From contig DWYC01000094.1 in the NCBI GenBank assembly GCA_019118925.1, positions 1 through 41,673 of the forward strand: a stretch of 41,673 nucleotides of DNA. Direction: 5' to 3'. This document shows, piece after piece, positions 15,898 through 23,975 of this stretch. The position numbers and the translations under genes are program-made. Every line of letters starts with the position of its first letter. Within the stretch, counting starts at the first letter, position 1. The notes beneath the pieces were generated by a model that searched no databases, had not been told where the DNA came from, and saw only the letters and a list, made by a program, of their open reading frames with translations. This DNA is from Candidatus Flavonifractor intestinipullorum. Its GTDB lineage: Bacteria; Bacillota; Clostridia; Oscillospirales; Oscillospiraceae.

Positions 15898-16425
15898 TCA
15901 TTTGCGCAGGACAGGCGCGACCCGGTGCAAATAGAGGGCGATGAGCTTGGAAAATCCAAAATCGTAGAGCAGGAAGGCCACGTTTCCGACCGCGTACACC
16001 ATACCCGTGCCCACCAGCGGCTCGGGCAGGAAGGGCAGGAACAGCTCTCCCAGCAGGAACCAGAACACACTGAGCATTCCATTGAAGAAAATCAGCTTGG
16101 CCAGCAGCTCCCCCCACCGGGGCAGACGCTCGCACAGAGACTTGACCACCGGGTAGAGGCCGAAGAAAAAGAGATACAGCAGCGCGCAGCCCTTGTCCGG
16201 CACCACCAGTACGCCCAAAATTCCGGCCACGGCGTAGCACATCAGTCCGCCGCGGATGCCGCCCGAGATGACGGCTGCCGCCGGGACCAGTCCCGCCAGC
16301 GCCACCATTCCCAGCCGCCCGCCGGGGACCAGAGAGGAGAGATAGAGCAGGGCCAGGGACAGCGCGCTGAGCAGCGCCGGCCGGGCCAGTTCCCGCGCAT
16401 CCTTGGATCTTCCGGAGCGGACCAT
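15898..16425 (-). CDS. Uncharacterised polytopic membrane protein (175 aa)
   Basis: I do not recognise a named family with confidence. After a short basic start (MVRSGRSKDARELARPA) there are about five hydrophobic segments (ALLSALSLALLYLSSLVP, LVPAAAVISGGIRGG, GILGVLVVPD, CALLYLFFFGLYPVV, FFNGMLSVFWFLLGELFLPF, YAVGNVAFLLYDFGFSKLIALYL). The small-residue-rich spans recall ECF-type or DUF2232-like membrane proteins, but this is only a resemblance. It begins one base after the J-domain gene stop and is the last gene of the cdaA operon. Confidence 0.7.
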   Translation of the reverse strand: MVRSGRSKDARELARPALLSALSLALLYLSSLVPGGRLGMVALAGLVPAAAVISGGIRGGLMCYAVAGILGVLVVPDKGCALLYLFFFGLYPVVKSLCERLPRWGELLAKLIFFNGMLSVFWFLLGELFLPFLPEPLVGTGMVYAVGNVAFLLYDFGFSKLIALYLHRVAPVLRK

Positions 16426-16426
16426 A

Positions 16427-17032
16427 TCAATACCCCCCGCAGCCGCCGCACAGGCAGTTGACGCACATCATCGTCGTACAGCAGTCGCAGGCGTCGGTTG
16501 TGCCGCCGTAGCCGTACGGCCGGTAGGCCTGTCCCCCCTGCTGCATCATGGCCAGAGCCTGCCGGTACTCCCCGTTGGTGGGGTCCAGGCGGCAGGCCAT
16601 CTGATAGTGCTGCATGGCTTCGTCCAGCCAGCCCTTCCGGTAGGCGATACTCCCCATCAGGAAGTGCCACTCTCCGTCCTGCGCCGGGGCGTTGCGCAGC
16701 AGCTGTTCCGCCCGCCCCAGGTCCCCCAGATTGATGGCCTGGCGCACCTGCTGGTAGACGGGAGCATAGCCGCCGCCGGAGCTGCCGGTGTTCTGGTAGC
16801 TCTGCTGATAGCCGCCCCCCGACGGCCCCTGGGTCCGCTTGCCCGCGCGCTGGCGGGTAATGGTCTCGTAGGCCTCGTTGATCTCCTTCATCTTCTCCTC
16901 GGCCAGGTCGGCCAAGGGGTTGTTCTGGTAGTTGTCCGGGTGATACTTTCGAGCCAGCTCCCGGTAGGCCCGTTTGACCTCGTCGTCGCTGGCGCTGGGG
17001 TCGATCCCAAGTACACGGTAAGGGTCGGTCAT
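16427..17032 (-). CDS. J-domain protein with TPR region and cysteine-rich tail
   Basis: Likely DnaK co-chaperone. The N-terminal J domain (about 1-65) has [10 protein letters not shown], the helix-II basic face and the HPD motif (31-33), which stimulates DnaK ATPase. A Gly/Ser/Gln linker leads to about two TPR units ([35 protein letters not shown]). The protein ends in a tail with six cysteines ([18 protein letters not shown]). It lacks the DnaJ zinc-finger repeats, so it is a class C J-protein. ATG at 17032 with AGGAG upstream, 12 bases after DUF5685. The Cys tail could bind metal (inference). Confidence 0.88.
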   Translation of the reverse strand: MTDPYRVLGIDPSASDDEVKRAYRELARKYHPDNYQNNPLADLAEEKMKEINEAYETITRQRAGKRTQGPSGGGYQQSYQNTGSSGGGYAPVYQQVRQAINLGDLGRAEQLLRNAPAQDGEWHFLMGSIAYRKGWLDEAMQHYQMACRLDPTNGEYRQALAMMQQGGQAYRPYGYGGTTDACDCCTTMMCVNCLCGGCGGY

Positions 17033-17044
17033 CTGTCCATTCTC

Positions 17045-17923
17045 CTATTTCTGTCGGGTTTGATTGCGTTGACTGCGGGTCTTCCAAGTCCCCTGGAGCA
17101 CCATGCGCTCCACCGCAGGAAGGCCCAGATAGAGTACGTTATCCACCACGCCCTGCCAGCAGCCCCGCTCCAGCAGGACGCAGGCTCCGCCGGCCAGGTT
17201 GCGCGAGTGGCGCAGGGTCAGGGCGAATTCCGCCCGATGGGTCTCCTCCTCCCCGCCGTAGCGGGCCAGAACCGGATTGTAGCTCCCCCTCCGGCGGTCC
17301 TCCGCCCGGTCGTCCCAGGCGTCGATCAGGTAGATCCACCGCCCCACATGGTAGAGGAGCTGTCCGGTGGCCCGATCCCGGGCCTCGTCCCCGGTGGCGG
17401 GAGCGGCCGCCTGCAGCAGGCGGGCAAAGGCGTCGGCCGGGCGGTCCAGAGAAGGGCAATTCTCCCGCTCCAGGGCGGCGAGCTCTTCCAGGCAGGACTG
17501 CACGGTCCGGGCGAAGCCGGGCTGGGCCGCGGCGGCCCGGCGGTAGGCCCGGCCCAGGAGCACACACAGCAGGCGGCAGGCCGTCCGCTTCCACCACGAG
17601 CCGTCGGCCACCCCGTCCCGGAGCTTCCACCAGGTGAGGATTACGCTCTCATCGGCGGCCAAATCCATCCCCGGATCGGGGACGGTGCAGCGTTTTTTTC
17701 CGCAGCCCAGCCGGGCCGGACAGCGGCATTGCCCCAGCTCCGGCCGGAGTTGGGCGGGGAGAAGCAACATGGCCAGGAAGGTGAAGTCGTAGTTGAGAAA
17801 CATCCGGGCGGCCAGTCCGTGCCGCCGCCCCAAGGCGGCGCACAGGCCGCAGTAAGCCGCGCGGTATCCCTCCCACTCCCAGACCTTCAGCTCCTCCCGC
17901 TGCGGCCGCACATAGCCGAACAC
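17045..17923 (-). CDS. DUF5685-family protein
   Basis: The protein starts MFGYVRPQREELKVWEW and continues with YCGLCAALGRRHG, the recognised opening of DUF5685. Cysteines appear in pairs: Cys25/Cys28 and a CRCPARLGCGKKRC cluster around residue 75. The rest is mostly helical and includes an IYLIDAWDDRAEDRRRGSYNP segment with an acidic DAWDD cluster, recalling the Asp-rich helices of polyprenyl-synthase-like folds; that comparison is a guess. Function is unknown. GTG start at 17923 immediately after the rseC-like stop, with GAGG eight bases upstream. Tight packing with the J-domain gene suggests a common task. Confidence 0.8.
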   Translation of the reverse strand: MFGYVRPQREELKVWEWEGYRAAYCGLCAALGRRHGLAARMFLNYDFTFLAMLLLPAQLRPELGQCRCPARLGCGKKRCTVPDPGMDLAADESVILTWWKLRDGVADGSWWKRTACRLLCVLLGRAYRRAAAAQPGFARTVQSCLEELAALERENCPSLDRPADAFARLLQAAAPATGDEARDRATGQLLYHVGRWIYLIDAWDDRAEDRRRGSYNPVLARYGGEEETHRAEFALTLRHSRNLAGGACVLLERGCWQGVVDNVLYLGLPAVERMVLQGTWKTRSQRNQTRQK

Positions 17924-18349
17924 TCAGCGGCCCTCGATGGCGGTAATGGCAAAGGTAGTCTTATTATGCCGCCGGACTACGCCGTTGAGCGCCACCGCCA
18001 GGGCAATTCCCAGAGCAAAGCCCAGTCCGCCCAGGGCCAGACCCACGCTCTCCCGGCCGGTAATCCCGGCGCCCGCAAAGCAAAAGACAAAGAAGAGCAG
18101 CAGCGGCACCAGATAGACCACCGCGGCGATTTGCAGGACCTGCCCCGTCCTGCTCTCCACCCGGACGGTGTCTCCCGGCTGGGCGTGAAGCGGATTGGAG
18201 GCCACGGCCTTTACCTCGCTCTCCACCAGCAGCTCGCTGCACTTTCCGGCGCAGGTGGCGCAGTCATGCCCGCAGGCTGATTTCCGTTTCACGGCAATTT
18301 CCGCCAGACCCGCGCCCATCAGGCGGGTCACTCGCGCTGTCTGTTCCAC
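17924..18349 (-). CDS. RseC/MucC-like membrane protein with Cys4 motif
   Basis: Matches the RseC/MucC family, which in gammaproteobacteria takes part in the SoxR-reducing electron-transfer system. The N-terminal region carries a C-X3-C-X2-C-X3-C motif (Cys26, Cys30, Cys33, Cys37 in ACGHDCATCAGKC), suited to an Fe-S cluster or metal. Two membrane spans follow (about 73-92 and 100-125). Length 141 is normal. The start is a GTG at 18349 with GGGAGG seven bases upstream. In Clostridia this family is often found with Rnf or electron-transfer genes; here its partner could be the Cys-rich DUF5685 and J proteins (inference). Confidence 0.85.
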   Translation of the reverse strand: MEQTARVTRLMGAGLAEIAVKRKSACGHDCATCAGKCSELLVESEVKAVASNPLHAQPGDTVRVESRTGQVLQIAAVVYLVPLLLFFVFCFAGAGITGRESVGLALGGLGFALGIALAVALNGVVRRHNKTTFAITAIEGR

Positions 18350-18431
18350 AAAAGGACCTCCCTAGGTTTTCTGCGGGAAAGGGACGCTGCGTCCCCTCCC
18401 GCCCGTTCTTCCGGCCGCCCGGCGGCGGCGG

Positions 18432-19679
18432 TTACTCCCGTGCAATGTTGACCACCACGCGGTAGTAATTCTCGTCTCCCACTACGCCCACGTCGCTGGC
18501 GCCGTTGAGAGAGACCCGGGCCGGGACGTTCTGTGTGCCGATGGTGGCGTCGGTCAAGTCGGCCACAATGCTGATCTGGGAGGCGATGACGGCGTTCACC
18601 GCCTCCTCGCTCCCCCGAATCTGGATCTGGCGGACCTGACTGACCAGCTCCACCGTGCAGCCCTCGGGGGCGTTGATCCACTGAATGTTGTCCACTTCCA
18701 GCGTGCGGGTGGTCAGGCCCGTAATCTCCACTGTGACGGTGGCCTGCGTCTCGCCGCTGACGTTCTCCAGACCGGAGGCGAGCTGAATATCAAACGTAAA
18801 GGTATCCTGGCTGAAGATATTGCCCAGCTCGATCTCCCCCAGGCTGATGCTGGAGAGCCCGGCCAGGTCCGTTTCGCTGCCCGAAACAGTGATGGTCGAC
18901 GGATTGATGGTGACCACGGCGTTGTCGGCTGTGGCGCCGCCGCCGGGGAGCAGATCAACGGTGAGCTCCACCTCTTTGAGCTGAACCACCGGCAGGGTTA
19001 CCTGGACGGTATTGACATCGGTCTCCAGGTTGAGCTCCTCCAGATCCAGCACCGTTCCATCCAGGCCGATGAGCTGGAAGGGCATCTCGCCGCTGAAGGT
19101 CTCGCTGAGAGGCTCGTCCCGGGTGACGGTAACCAGGGCGTGATCCACCTGGTTGACGGCGCTCTCCTCGCCCGCGATCAGAATGGTGGACGGCGAGAAG
19201 GAGAATTCCTCCCGCTGGTAGCCCTCGGCCACTTCACCCCGGAACACGCCCTGGACCTCCACGGAGCGCTCCGTCCGCCGGGCTACGGTATAAGTGACGT
19301 TCTGGGCGGTGGAGCCGGTGATGCTCACGCTGTTGCCGGATACCCCGGTGGGATAGTTGATGCGGTAGCCGGTGGTATAAGTGCCGGCGCTCTCGATGCT
19401 GGACACGTCCACCGTGACGCTTATCGCCTCCGAAGAGAGCCGCAGGGCGGTGCTCCAGCTGGTGCGGACATTGAGGGTAATGGTCTGTTCCGCTCCGTCG
19501 CTGATCATCAGGCCCCGCCCCTCCAGCGTGTCCAGTCCGGTAAATTCCACGGGCACGTTGCGGAAGGTGTAGGTGTTGTCGGAGCTGTTGATATAGCTCA
19601 CATAGACCCACAGGCAGACGGCCAGCGCCACCGAGAGGACCACATAGAGCCAGTTTCTATTCTTTGTTTCCTTCTCCAT
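18432..19679 (-). CDS. cdaR: CdaR-type YbbR-domain regulator of diadenylate cyclase
   Basis: Extracytoplasmic YbbR-repeat protein that regulates CdaA. It has an N-terminal membrane anchor (about 9-28, WLYVVLSVALAVCLWVYVSY) and then about four YbbR beta-repeats, each starting with the VPVEFTGLD-, VEVQGVFRGEV-, VELTVDLLPGG- or VTVEITGLTTR-like strand pattern. Length 415 is typical. The ATG at 19679 lies inside the 3' end of cdaA (23-base overlap) with GGAGG eight bases upstream. No glmM follows, unlike the common cdaA-cdaR-glmM cluster. Confidence 0.92.
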   Translation of the reverse strand: MEKETKNRNWLYVVLSVALAVCLWVYVSYINSSDNTYTFRNVPVEFTGLDTLEGRGLMISDGAEQTITLNVRTSWSTALRLSSEAISVTVDVSSIESAGTYTTGYRINYPTGVSGNSVSITGSTAQNVTYTVARRTERSVEVQGVFRGEVAEGYQREEFSFSPSTILIAGEESAVNQVDHALVTVTRDEPLSETFSGEMPFQLIGLDGTVLDLEELNLETDVNTVQVTLPVVQLKEVELTVDLLPGGGATADNAVVTINPSTITVSGSETDLAGLSSISLGEIELGNIFSQDTFTFDIQLASGLENVSGETQATVTVEITGLTTRTLEVDNIQWINAPEGCTVELVSQVRQIQIRGSEEAVNAVIASQISIVADLTDATIGTQNVPARVSLNGASDVGVVGDENYYRVVVNIARE

Positions 19680-20544
19680 CGCCGTTGCCTCCCTTCTTGA
19701 CTTTCACGAGCTGGAAGAGGCGGAATTTCTGGCTCTCGCCCGCAGGTTTCTGGGGGAGAAGCTCGTTGTGGAGCACCCGGTCCAGGGTCTCGGGGGCCAG
19801 ATGGCGCTTGAGCATGCCGCCCACCGCCACCGAGATGGAGCCGGTCTCCTCCGAGACGATGGCCACCACCGCGTCGGAGGCCTCGCTGGCGCCGATACCC
19901 GCCCGGTGGCGCATGCCCAGCTCCCGGGAGATGTTCACGTTGCCCGAGAGAGGCAGCACGCAGCCCGCGCCCACGATGCGCCCGTTGCGCACGATGACCG
20001 CGCCGTCGTGGAGGGGCGCTTTGTTCCAGAAAATGTTCTTCAGCAGCTCGCTGTTGACCTCGCAGTCCAGAGCCGTGCCTGCCTTGATGGATTCATCAAA
20101 CCGGTTCTTGCGCTCGAATACCATCAGGGCCCCGGTTTTGCTCTTGGACAGCGAGGTGTAGGCCTCGACCGTCTGCTCGATGGCGTGCTCAATCTCGTCC
20201 GGGACCTCCGCATGGCTGAACACATCGCCCAGGCGGCTGCTGCCCACCTGCTCCAGCACCTTGCGGATTTCCGGCTGAAAGAGGATGATCAGAGCCAGAA
20301 CGCCCCACTCCACCATCTGGCTGAGGAAAAAATAGAGGGTTTTGAAGTGGAAAAACTGGGCCGCCAGCAGGGCCGCCAGCAAGAGCAGCACACCCTTGGC
20401 CACCTGGCCCGAGCTGGTCCGCCGGACCAGTCCGATGAGTTTATAGATAATAAAGGACATGACGGCCACGTCGATCACGTCTGTCATATGTATCAGACGC
20501 AGGTAGCCGAGGGCGTCCTGGGCAAATTGCATCAGTTGTTCCAT
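19657..20544 (-). CDS. cdaA: Diadenylate cyclase CdaA
   Basis: Makes c-di-AMP from two ATP at the membrane. Three N-terminal spans lie within about 1-90 (VIDVAVMSFIIYKLIGLV, VLLLLAALLAAQFF, MVEWGVLALIILFQPEI). The DAC domain follows with the DGA motif (APLHDGAVIV) and the RHR motif (GMRHRAGIGAS), both needed for catalysis. The start chosen is the ATG at 20544, with GGGGAGAGG six bases upstream; an in-frame ATG at 20577 lacks a ribosome site. This gives 295 residues. A strong sigma-A promoter lies about 105-135 bases upstream. Confidence 0.95.
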   Translation of the reverse strand: MEQLMQFAQDALGYLRLIHMTDVIDVAVMSFIIYKLIGLVRRTSSGQVAKGVLLLLAALLAAQFFHFKTLYFFLSQMVEWGVLALIILFQPEIRKVLEQVGSSRLGDVFSHAEVPDEIEHAIEQTVEAYTSLSKSKTGALMVFERKNRFDESIKAGTALDCEVNSELLKNIFWNKAPLHDGAVIVRNGRIVGAGCVLPLSGNVNISRELGMRHRAGIGASEASDAVVAIVSEETGSISVAVGGMLKRHLAPETLDRVLHNELLPQKPAGESQKFRLFQLVKVKKGGNGDGEGNKE

Positions 20545-20649
20545 TTGCAGCCTCTCCCCTTCCCGGCGGACGGACATAACCGCCCGGGGCCCCCGGATGG
20601 GCGGCCGGCGGGCCGCGCCGCCGGAGGCGCAGGTGCTTTTAACTTAGTT

Positions 20650-20678
20650 ATTATACTGTCTTTCCAGCCCCTTGGCAA
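20650..20678 (-). promoter_or_regulatory. Sigma-A promoter of the cdaA operon
   Basis: Minus strand TTGCCA (20678-20673), exactly 17 bases, TATAAT (20655-20650). The expected start is near 20643, leaving a leader of about 100 bases before the cdaA ATG. That leader is very GC-rich and can fold (GCGGCC-cgcc-GGCCGC and a GGGGGCCCC element). I see no known riboswitch class, including the ydaO/c-di-AMP type. The gap 20545-20731 holds only this promoter and leader. Confidence 0.88.
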
Positions 20679-20731
20679 GAAGGAAGCCCGTGAATGTTCT
20701 GTGAATTTTCCCCGCAAAATGCGACCGGCAC

Positions 20732-21157
20732 CTACGTGGGATGGCGGAAAGGGGCGCTCTCCCGGAAAAGCCGCCGGCGCAGCCAGCTGTCCAGGCGGAT
20801 CGCCAGCATGGACACCGGCAGCCAGAGGAGCGTATAGGGCAGGCAGATCTGCCCCAGCAGATTAAACGGCACCCGGGAGTAGTCCCAGATATCCAGTCTC
20901 CAGATCAGGTTGAGCCAGATGCCCGCCGAAAGCTCCGCTTCCGTAACCAGCGCCGCGCCCAGCATTCCCTGCGCCCAGAGGGGGACGTTTCCCCCCAGGC
21001 GCCGGTCGATATCCCCCAGCAGTACAAATAAAATTCCGCCCAGCACGGCCATGGTCCAGTGGGAGTGCCCCCGCCAGGTCAATTCCAGCACGTAATAGGC
21101 CGCGCCCCCAATGCCGCAGCGCACCAGCGCCCGAATCCATCCCGCCACATGCTCCAT
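20732..21157 (-). CDS. Putative ABC-transporter type IV (CmpB-like) membrane protein
   Basis: About 141 residues with four hydrophobic stretches and the AYYVLELTWRGHSHWTM segment typical of the Firmicutes 'putative ABC-transporter type IV' family (CmpB-like, PF06541-type). Conserved features seen are the ELTWRGHSHWTM motif and LLGDIDRRL. The W-R-L-D-I-W-D-Y-S segment and basic C-terminus (RLDSWLRRRLFRES) also fit. The real function of this family is not established. The start at 21157 has GGAGGG 11 bases upstream; an in-frame ATG at 21175 lacks a ribosome site. It lies between the desulfurase gene and the cdaA promoter. Confidence 0.75.
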   Translation of the reverse strand: MEHVAGWIRALVRCGIGGAAYYVLELTWRGHSHWTMAVLGGILFVLLGDIDRRLGGNVPLWAQGMLGAALVTEAELSAGIWLNLIWRLDIWDYSRVPFNLLGQICLPYTLLWLPVSMLAIRLDSWLRRRLFRESAPFRHPT

Positions 21158-21209
21158 CCGTTGCGTTCCCTCCATGTGCCGCCTGACGGCGGTTTGTCAC
21201 ATGGATGTA

Positions 21210-22376
21210 TCATGCCCAGTTCCGCGGTATTTTTTCTTCTCCGGCCCAGCTTCCTTTTCCAGGCAGCGCGGACACCGCCCGGACCAGAGCCAGGACCTCC
21301 TGGGGCGTATTGAAGGCGGAGAAGCTGGCCCGGATGGTCCCCAGCTCGGCGGTTCCCGCCGTCTGATGGGCCAGCGGCGCACAGTGCAGCCCCGCCCGTA
21401 CTGCGATTCCGCGCCGGGCCAGGGCGGCTCCGGCCTCCTCACAGTCCACCCCCTGAATTTGGAAGGACAGGACGCCCGTCTGGCAGCTCTGGTCCGGGTC
21501 GGCAAAGACCCGCACCCCGGGCAGGCGGGCCAGCCTGCGCGCAGCCAGGGCGGTCAGCTGTTCTTCATGGGCGCGGATGCGCCCCAGACCGGCGCGCTGC
21601 AAAAAGCGCAGCCCCTCCAGAAGTCCGGCAATGCCCGGCATGTTGTGGGTCCCCGCCTCCAGGCGGTCGGGCAGGAAATCGGGCATCTCCGCCCGGGCGG
21701 AGGCGCTCCCCGTGCCTCCCTCCAGAAGGGGGGCGGGCAGAAGCTCTCCGCACAGCAGCAGTCCCGTCCCCTGCGGGCCGTAGAGGCCCTTGTGCCCGGG
21801 CATGGCCACAAACGCCGCCCCCAGCTCGCGCAGGGACATCGGGAGCACGCCGGCCGACTGGGAGGCGTCCAGCACAAACGGCACGCCCCGCCGCCGGCAC
21901 AGGGCGGCGATCTCCTCCACCGGCAGGACGTAGCCGAACACATTGGAGACGTGCGTGCACACCACGGCCGCCGTGCCGGCGGTCACCGCCGCTTCAAAGG
22001 CGGCCAGGGTCTCCTGCGGGGCGAACAGCGGCCCGGAGGCCACCTCCATTCGGGCGCCCAGGGCGTGGAGAGGCCGGGTGACTGCGTTGTGCTCGTAACC
22101 GGAGACAACCACCCGGTCGCCCGGATGCACCAGCGTCTTGATGGCGAGATTGAGCCCATGGGTGGCATTGCTGGTAAAGACCACCCGTTCCGGATCGTCC
22201 ACGCCGAACATCCGGCCGGCCAGGGACCGGCAGCGAAACGCAACCTCTCCGGCCCGGGCGGCCGCCGGATGCCCGCCACGCCCCGGCGTGGCCAGATGGG
22301 TCACCGCGGAGTACACCGCCCGGGCCACGGCGGGGGGCTTTTGCAGGGTGGTGGCGGCGCTGTCCAGGTAGATCAT
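21210..22376 (-). CDS. Cysteine desulfurase-family aminotransferase (EF2568 type)
   Basis: PLP enzyme expected to liberate sulfur or selenium from (seleno)cysteine. It shows YLDSAATTLQKP at the N-terminus, NATHGLN, the PLP-lysine in MPGHKGLYGPQG (Lys196) and the active Cys332 in RAGLHCAPLAHQ. The NPGRGGH-like ATPGRGGHP start and the HCAPLAH motif match the EF2568 subgroup more than IscS or SufS. The start at ATG 22376 overlaps the stop of the DUF3343 gene (ATGA); the open frame to 22787 is a shadow. Length 388 is normal. Translational coupling with a Se/S-carrier-like protein suggests donor and acceptor (inference). Confidence 0.92.
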   Translation of the reverse strand: MIYLDSAATTLQKPPAVARAVYSAVTHLATPGRGGHPAAARAGEVAFRCRSLAGRMFGVDDPERVVFTSNATHGLNLAIKTLVHPGDRVVVSGYEHNAVTRPLHALGARMEVASGPLFAPQETLAAFEAAVTAGTAAVVCTHVSNVFGYVLPVEEIAALCRRRGVPFVLDASQSAGVLPMSLRELGAAFVAMPGHKGLYGPQGTGLLLCGELLPAPLLEGGTGSASARAEMPDFLPDRLEAGTHNMPGIAGLLEGLRFLQRAGLGRIRAHEEQLTALAARRLARLPGVRVFADPDQSCQTGVLSFQIQGVDCEEAGAALARRGIAVRAGLHCAPLAHQTAGTAELGTIRASFSAFNTPQEVLALVRAVSALPGKGSWAGEEKIPRNWA

Positions 22377-22627
22377 AGCCGCACCTCCCGATAGCTGCCG
22401 TCTCCGGCGATGATAAACACCCGTTTGGGACTCAGCCCCGCCCTCGACAGGGCGGTCAGCGCCCCGGACAGATTGCGCTCGGACACCTTGACCGAGTAGC
22501 CGCATCCCTCCCCCGCGATCAGTTTGGGGGAGCGCAGAATGTGTGCCCCGATGCCCACCCGCTCCAGGGCGGCGGCCGTCCGCTGGGCATAGGTCAGCGA
22601 GCGGCATACAATGAGATAATAGACCAT
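22373..22627 (-). CDS. DUF3343, putative Se/S carrier-like protein
   Basis: Small protein of 84 residues matching the DUF3343 family, described as putative Se/S carriers and linked to selenium-dependent molybdenum hydroxylase loci. It has the MVYYLIVCRSLTYAQRTAAAL opening pattern with Cys8, a central P-K-L-I-A-G-E-G-C-G-Y-S element with Cys42, and the terminal VFIIAGDGSYREV. Cys42 is the likely carrier cysteine. ATG at 22627 with AGGAG nine bases upstream. It is coupled by ATGA to the desulfurase. No selD, selA or molybdenum hydroxylase gene is in this window. Confidence 0.85.
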   Translation of the reverse strand: MVYYLIVCRSLTYAQRTAAALERVGIGAHILRSPKLIAGEGCGYSVKVSERNLSGALTALSRAGLSPKRVFIIAGDGSYREVRL

Positions 22628-22681
22628 GGCAAAACGCTCCTCTCGCCACCATGGTATGCCGCCGCCCCATTCGGGGTGCGC

Positions 22682-22719
22682 AAAAAGCCGGCGGCCGGAA
22701 TCCCCGGCCGCCGGCTTTT
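22682..22719 (-). terminator. Strong intrinsic terminator after ispF
   Basis: A 16-bp perfect stem, AAAAGCCGGCGGCCGG (22683-22698) with CCGGCCGCCGGCTTTT (22704-22719), and a 5-base loop. It begins four bases after the ispF stop codon. Ending in T4 on either strand, it could work in both directions, but all genes here run leftward. It closes the ispD-ispF unit and separates it from the DUF3343 gene, for which I see no clear promoter. Confidence 0.9.
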
Positions 22720-22722
22720 CCT

Positions 22723-23196
22723 TTAACGCTCTTCCAGCAGGGCGACCGCATGGGCCGCCATGCCCTCCCCCGCGCCGGTAAAACCAAGGCCCTCCTCCGT
22801 GGTGGCCTTGACGTTTACCCGGTCCGGGTCCACCCCCATCCGCGCCGCCAGATTGGCGCGCATCTGCGGGATGTAGGGGGCCAGCTTGGGCCTCTGGGCC
22901 AGGACGGTGGCGTCCACATTGCCCACCCGGTATCCCCGGCTCCGGAGCATCTCCATCACCCGGTCCAGCAGGACCAGACTGTCCGCCCCCGCGTAAGCCG
23001 GGTCGTCGTCGGGGAAGGCGTGTCCGATGTCCCAGAGTCCCGCCGCCCCCAGCAGGGCGTCCATCACCGCATGGGTGAGCACATCGGCGTCCGAGTGCCC
23101 CAACAGCCCCCGCTCCCAGGAGATGTCCACCCCCCCTAAAATAAGGGGACGGTCCGCCACCAGCCGGTGTACGTCATAGCCGTGTCCAATCCTCAA
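22723..23196 (-). CDS. ispF: 2-C-methyl-D-erythritol 2,4-cyclodiphosphate synthase
   Basis: MEP-pathway enzyme converting CDP-ME-2P to MEcPP. It begins [11 protein letters not shown] with the metal ligands Asp8 and His10, continues with [19 protein letters not shown] (His42) and DIGHAFPD, and ends with [16 protein letters not shown]. The start is a TTG at 23196 overlapping the ispD stop (TTGA), with GGAGG eight bases upstream. This gives 157 residues, the standard length; a TTG at 23211 is a weaker choice. Coupled to ispD. Confidence 0.95.
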   Translation of the reverse strand: MRIGHGYDVHRLVADRPLILGGVDISWERGLLGHSDADVLTHAVMDALLGAAGLWDIGHAFPDDDPAYAGADSLVLLDRVMEMLRSRGYRVGNVDATVLAQRPKLAPYIPQMRANLAARMGVDPDRVNVKATTEEGLGFTGAGEGMAAHAVALLEER

Positions 23197-23918
23197 CGGG
23201 AATCCCTCCAATCCAGCAGCGCCTCGGCCACAGCCGCGTCCTCCGGGGTGGTGATCTTCAAATTGATGTACTCCCCCGCCGTCAGCCGGACGGGGATCCC
23301 CAGCCGCTCCACCGCGCCGCAGTCGTCGGTGAGCTCCGCCCCCTCCTCCACCGCGCGGGTCAGCGCAGTGCGGATCAGGTCGGCGTCAAAGGCCTGGGGG
23401 GTCTGGACGGCGAAGAGGGTGCTGCGGTCGGGTGTGGACTCGATTACGCCATTGTGAGCCGCTTTGATGGTATCCTTGACCGGCGTGGCCGGGGCGGCGG
23501 CCGAACAGACGGCGGCCGCGGCGAGCACTTCCTCCAGCACCCGCTGGCTCACCAGCGGCCGGGCCCCGTCGTGGATGGCGATGAGGGCGGCCCTCTCGTC
23601 CACCTCCCGCAGGCCCGCCAGCACCGACTCCGACCGGGTCGCACCGCCCACCACTACCTTTCGCACCTTCTCCACCGCTCCGTCCTTGCAGAGCTGGCTG
23701 ATGGGTACCAGATGCTCCTCCCGGGTGACCACCACAATCTCGTGAATCCGGGGGCAGGCGTCCAGCGCCCGCAGCGTATGGAGCAGCACGGGAACTCCAT
23801 TCAGGGGGAGGAAGAGTTTGTCCTGGCCCATCCGGGTGGAGGAGCCGGCGGCGGGCACCACCGCCGCGCAGTAGGGGAATGCCTCTTTTTTGCGGCGAAG
23901 CCGCTGGAGCAGGCCCAT
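23193..23918 (-). CDS. ispD: 2-C-methyl-D-erythritol 4-phosphate cytidylyltransferase
   Basis: MEP-pathway enzyme joining MEP and CTP. It has the nucleotide-binding [10 protein letters not shown] (22-31) with Lys34, the [12 protein letters not shown] motif, IHDGARPLV and [14 protein letters not shown] near the end. The chosen start ATG 23918 has AAGGA about ten bases upstream and gives 241 residues with an 18-residue basic leader; an in-frame ATG at 23942 is possible. The window also holds ispF and ispH, so three MEP-pathway enzymes sit within 5 kb. Confidence 0.93.
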   Translation of the reverse strand: MGLLQRLRRKKEAFPYCAAVVPAAGSSTRMGQDKLFLPLNGVPVLLHTLRALDACPRIHEIVVVTREEHLVPISQLCKDGAVEKVRKVVVGGATRSESVLAGLREVDERAALIAIHDGARPLVSQRVLEEVLAAAAVCSAAAPATPVKDTIKAAHNGVIESTPDRSTLFAVQTPQAFDADLIRTALTRAVEEGAELTDDCGAVERLGIPVRLTAGEYINLKITTPEDAAVAEALLDWRDSR

Positions 23919-23975
23919 CCATATCACGTCCTTCCTGTCCATTCCGGGCGCCCCCTCCGCCGGGCGGCGCCCACA

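Noticed and set aside
18381-18395. GGGACGC-T-GCGTCCC inverted repeat before the rseC-like gene
   Set aside because: A loop of one base (practically three or more) makes a short stem; no T-run. The gap 18350-18431 otherwise shows only a ribosome site.
20579-20649. GC-rich folded leader of cdaA as a c-di-AMP riboswitch
   Set aside because: I could not find the conserved ydaO-type core elements; simple hairpins only.
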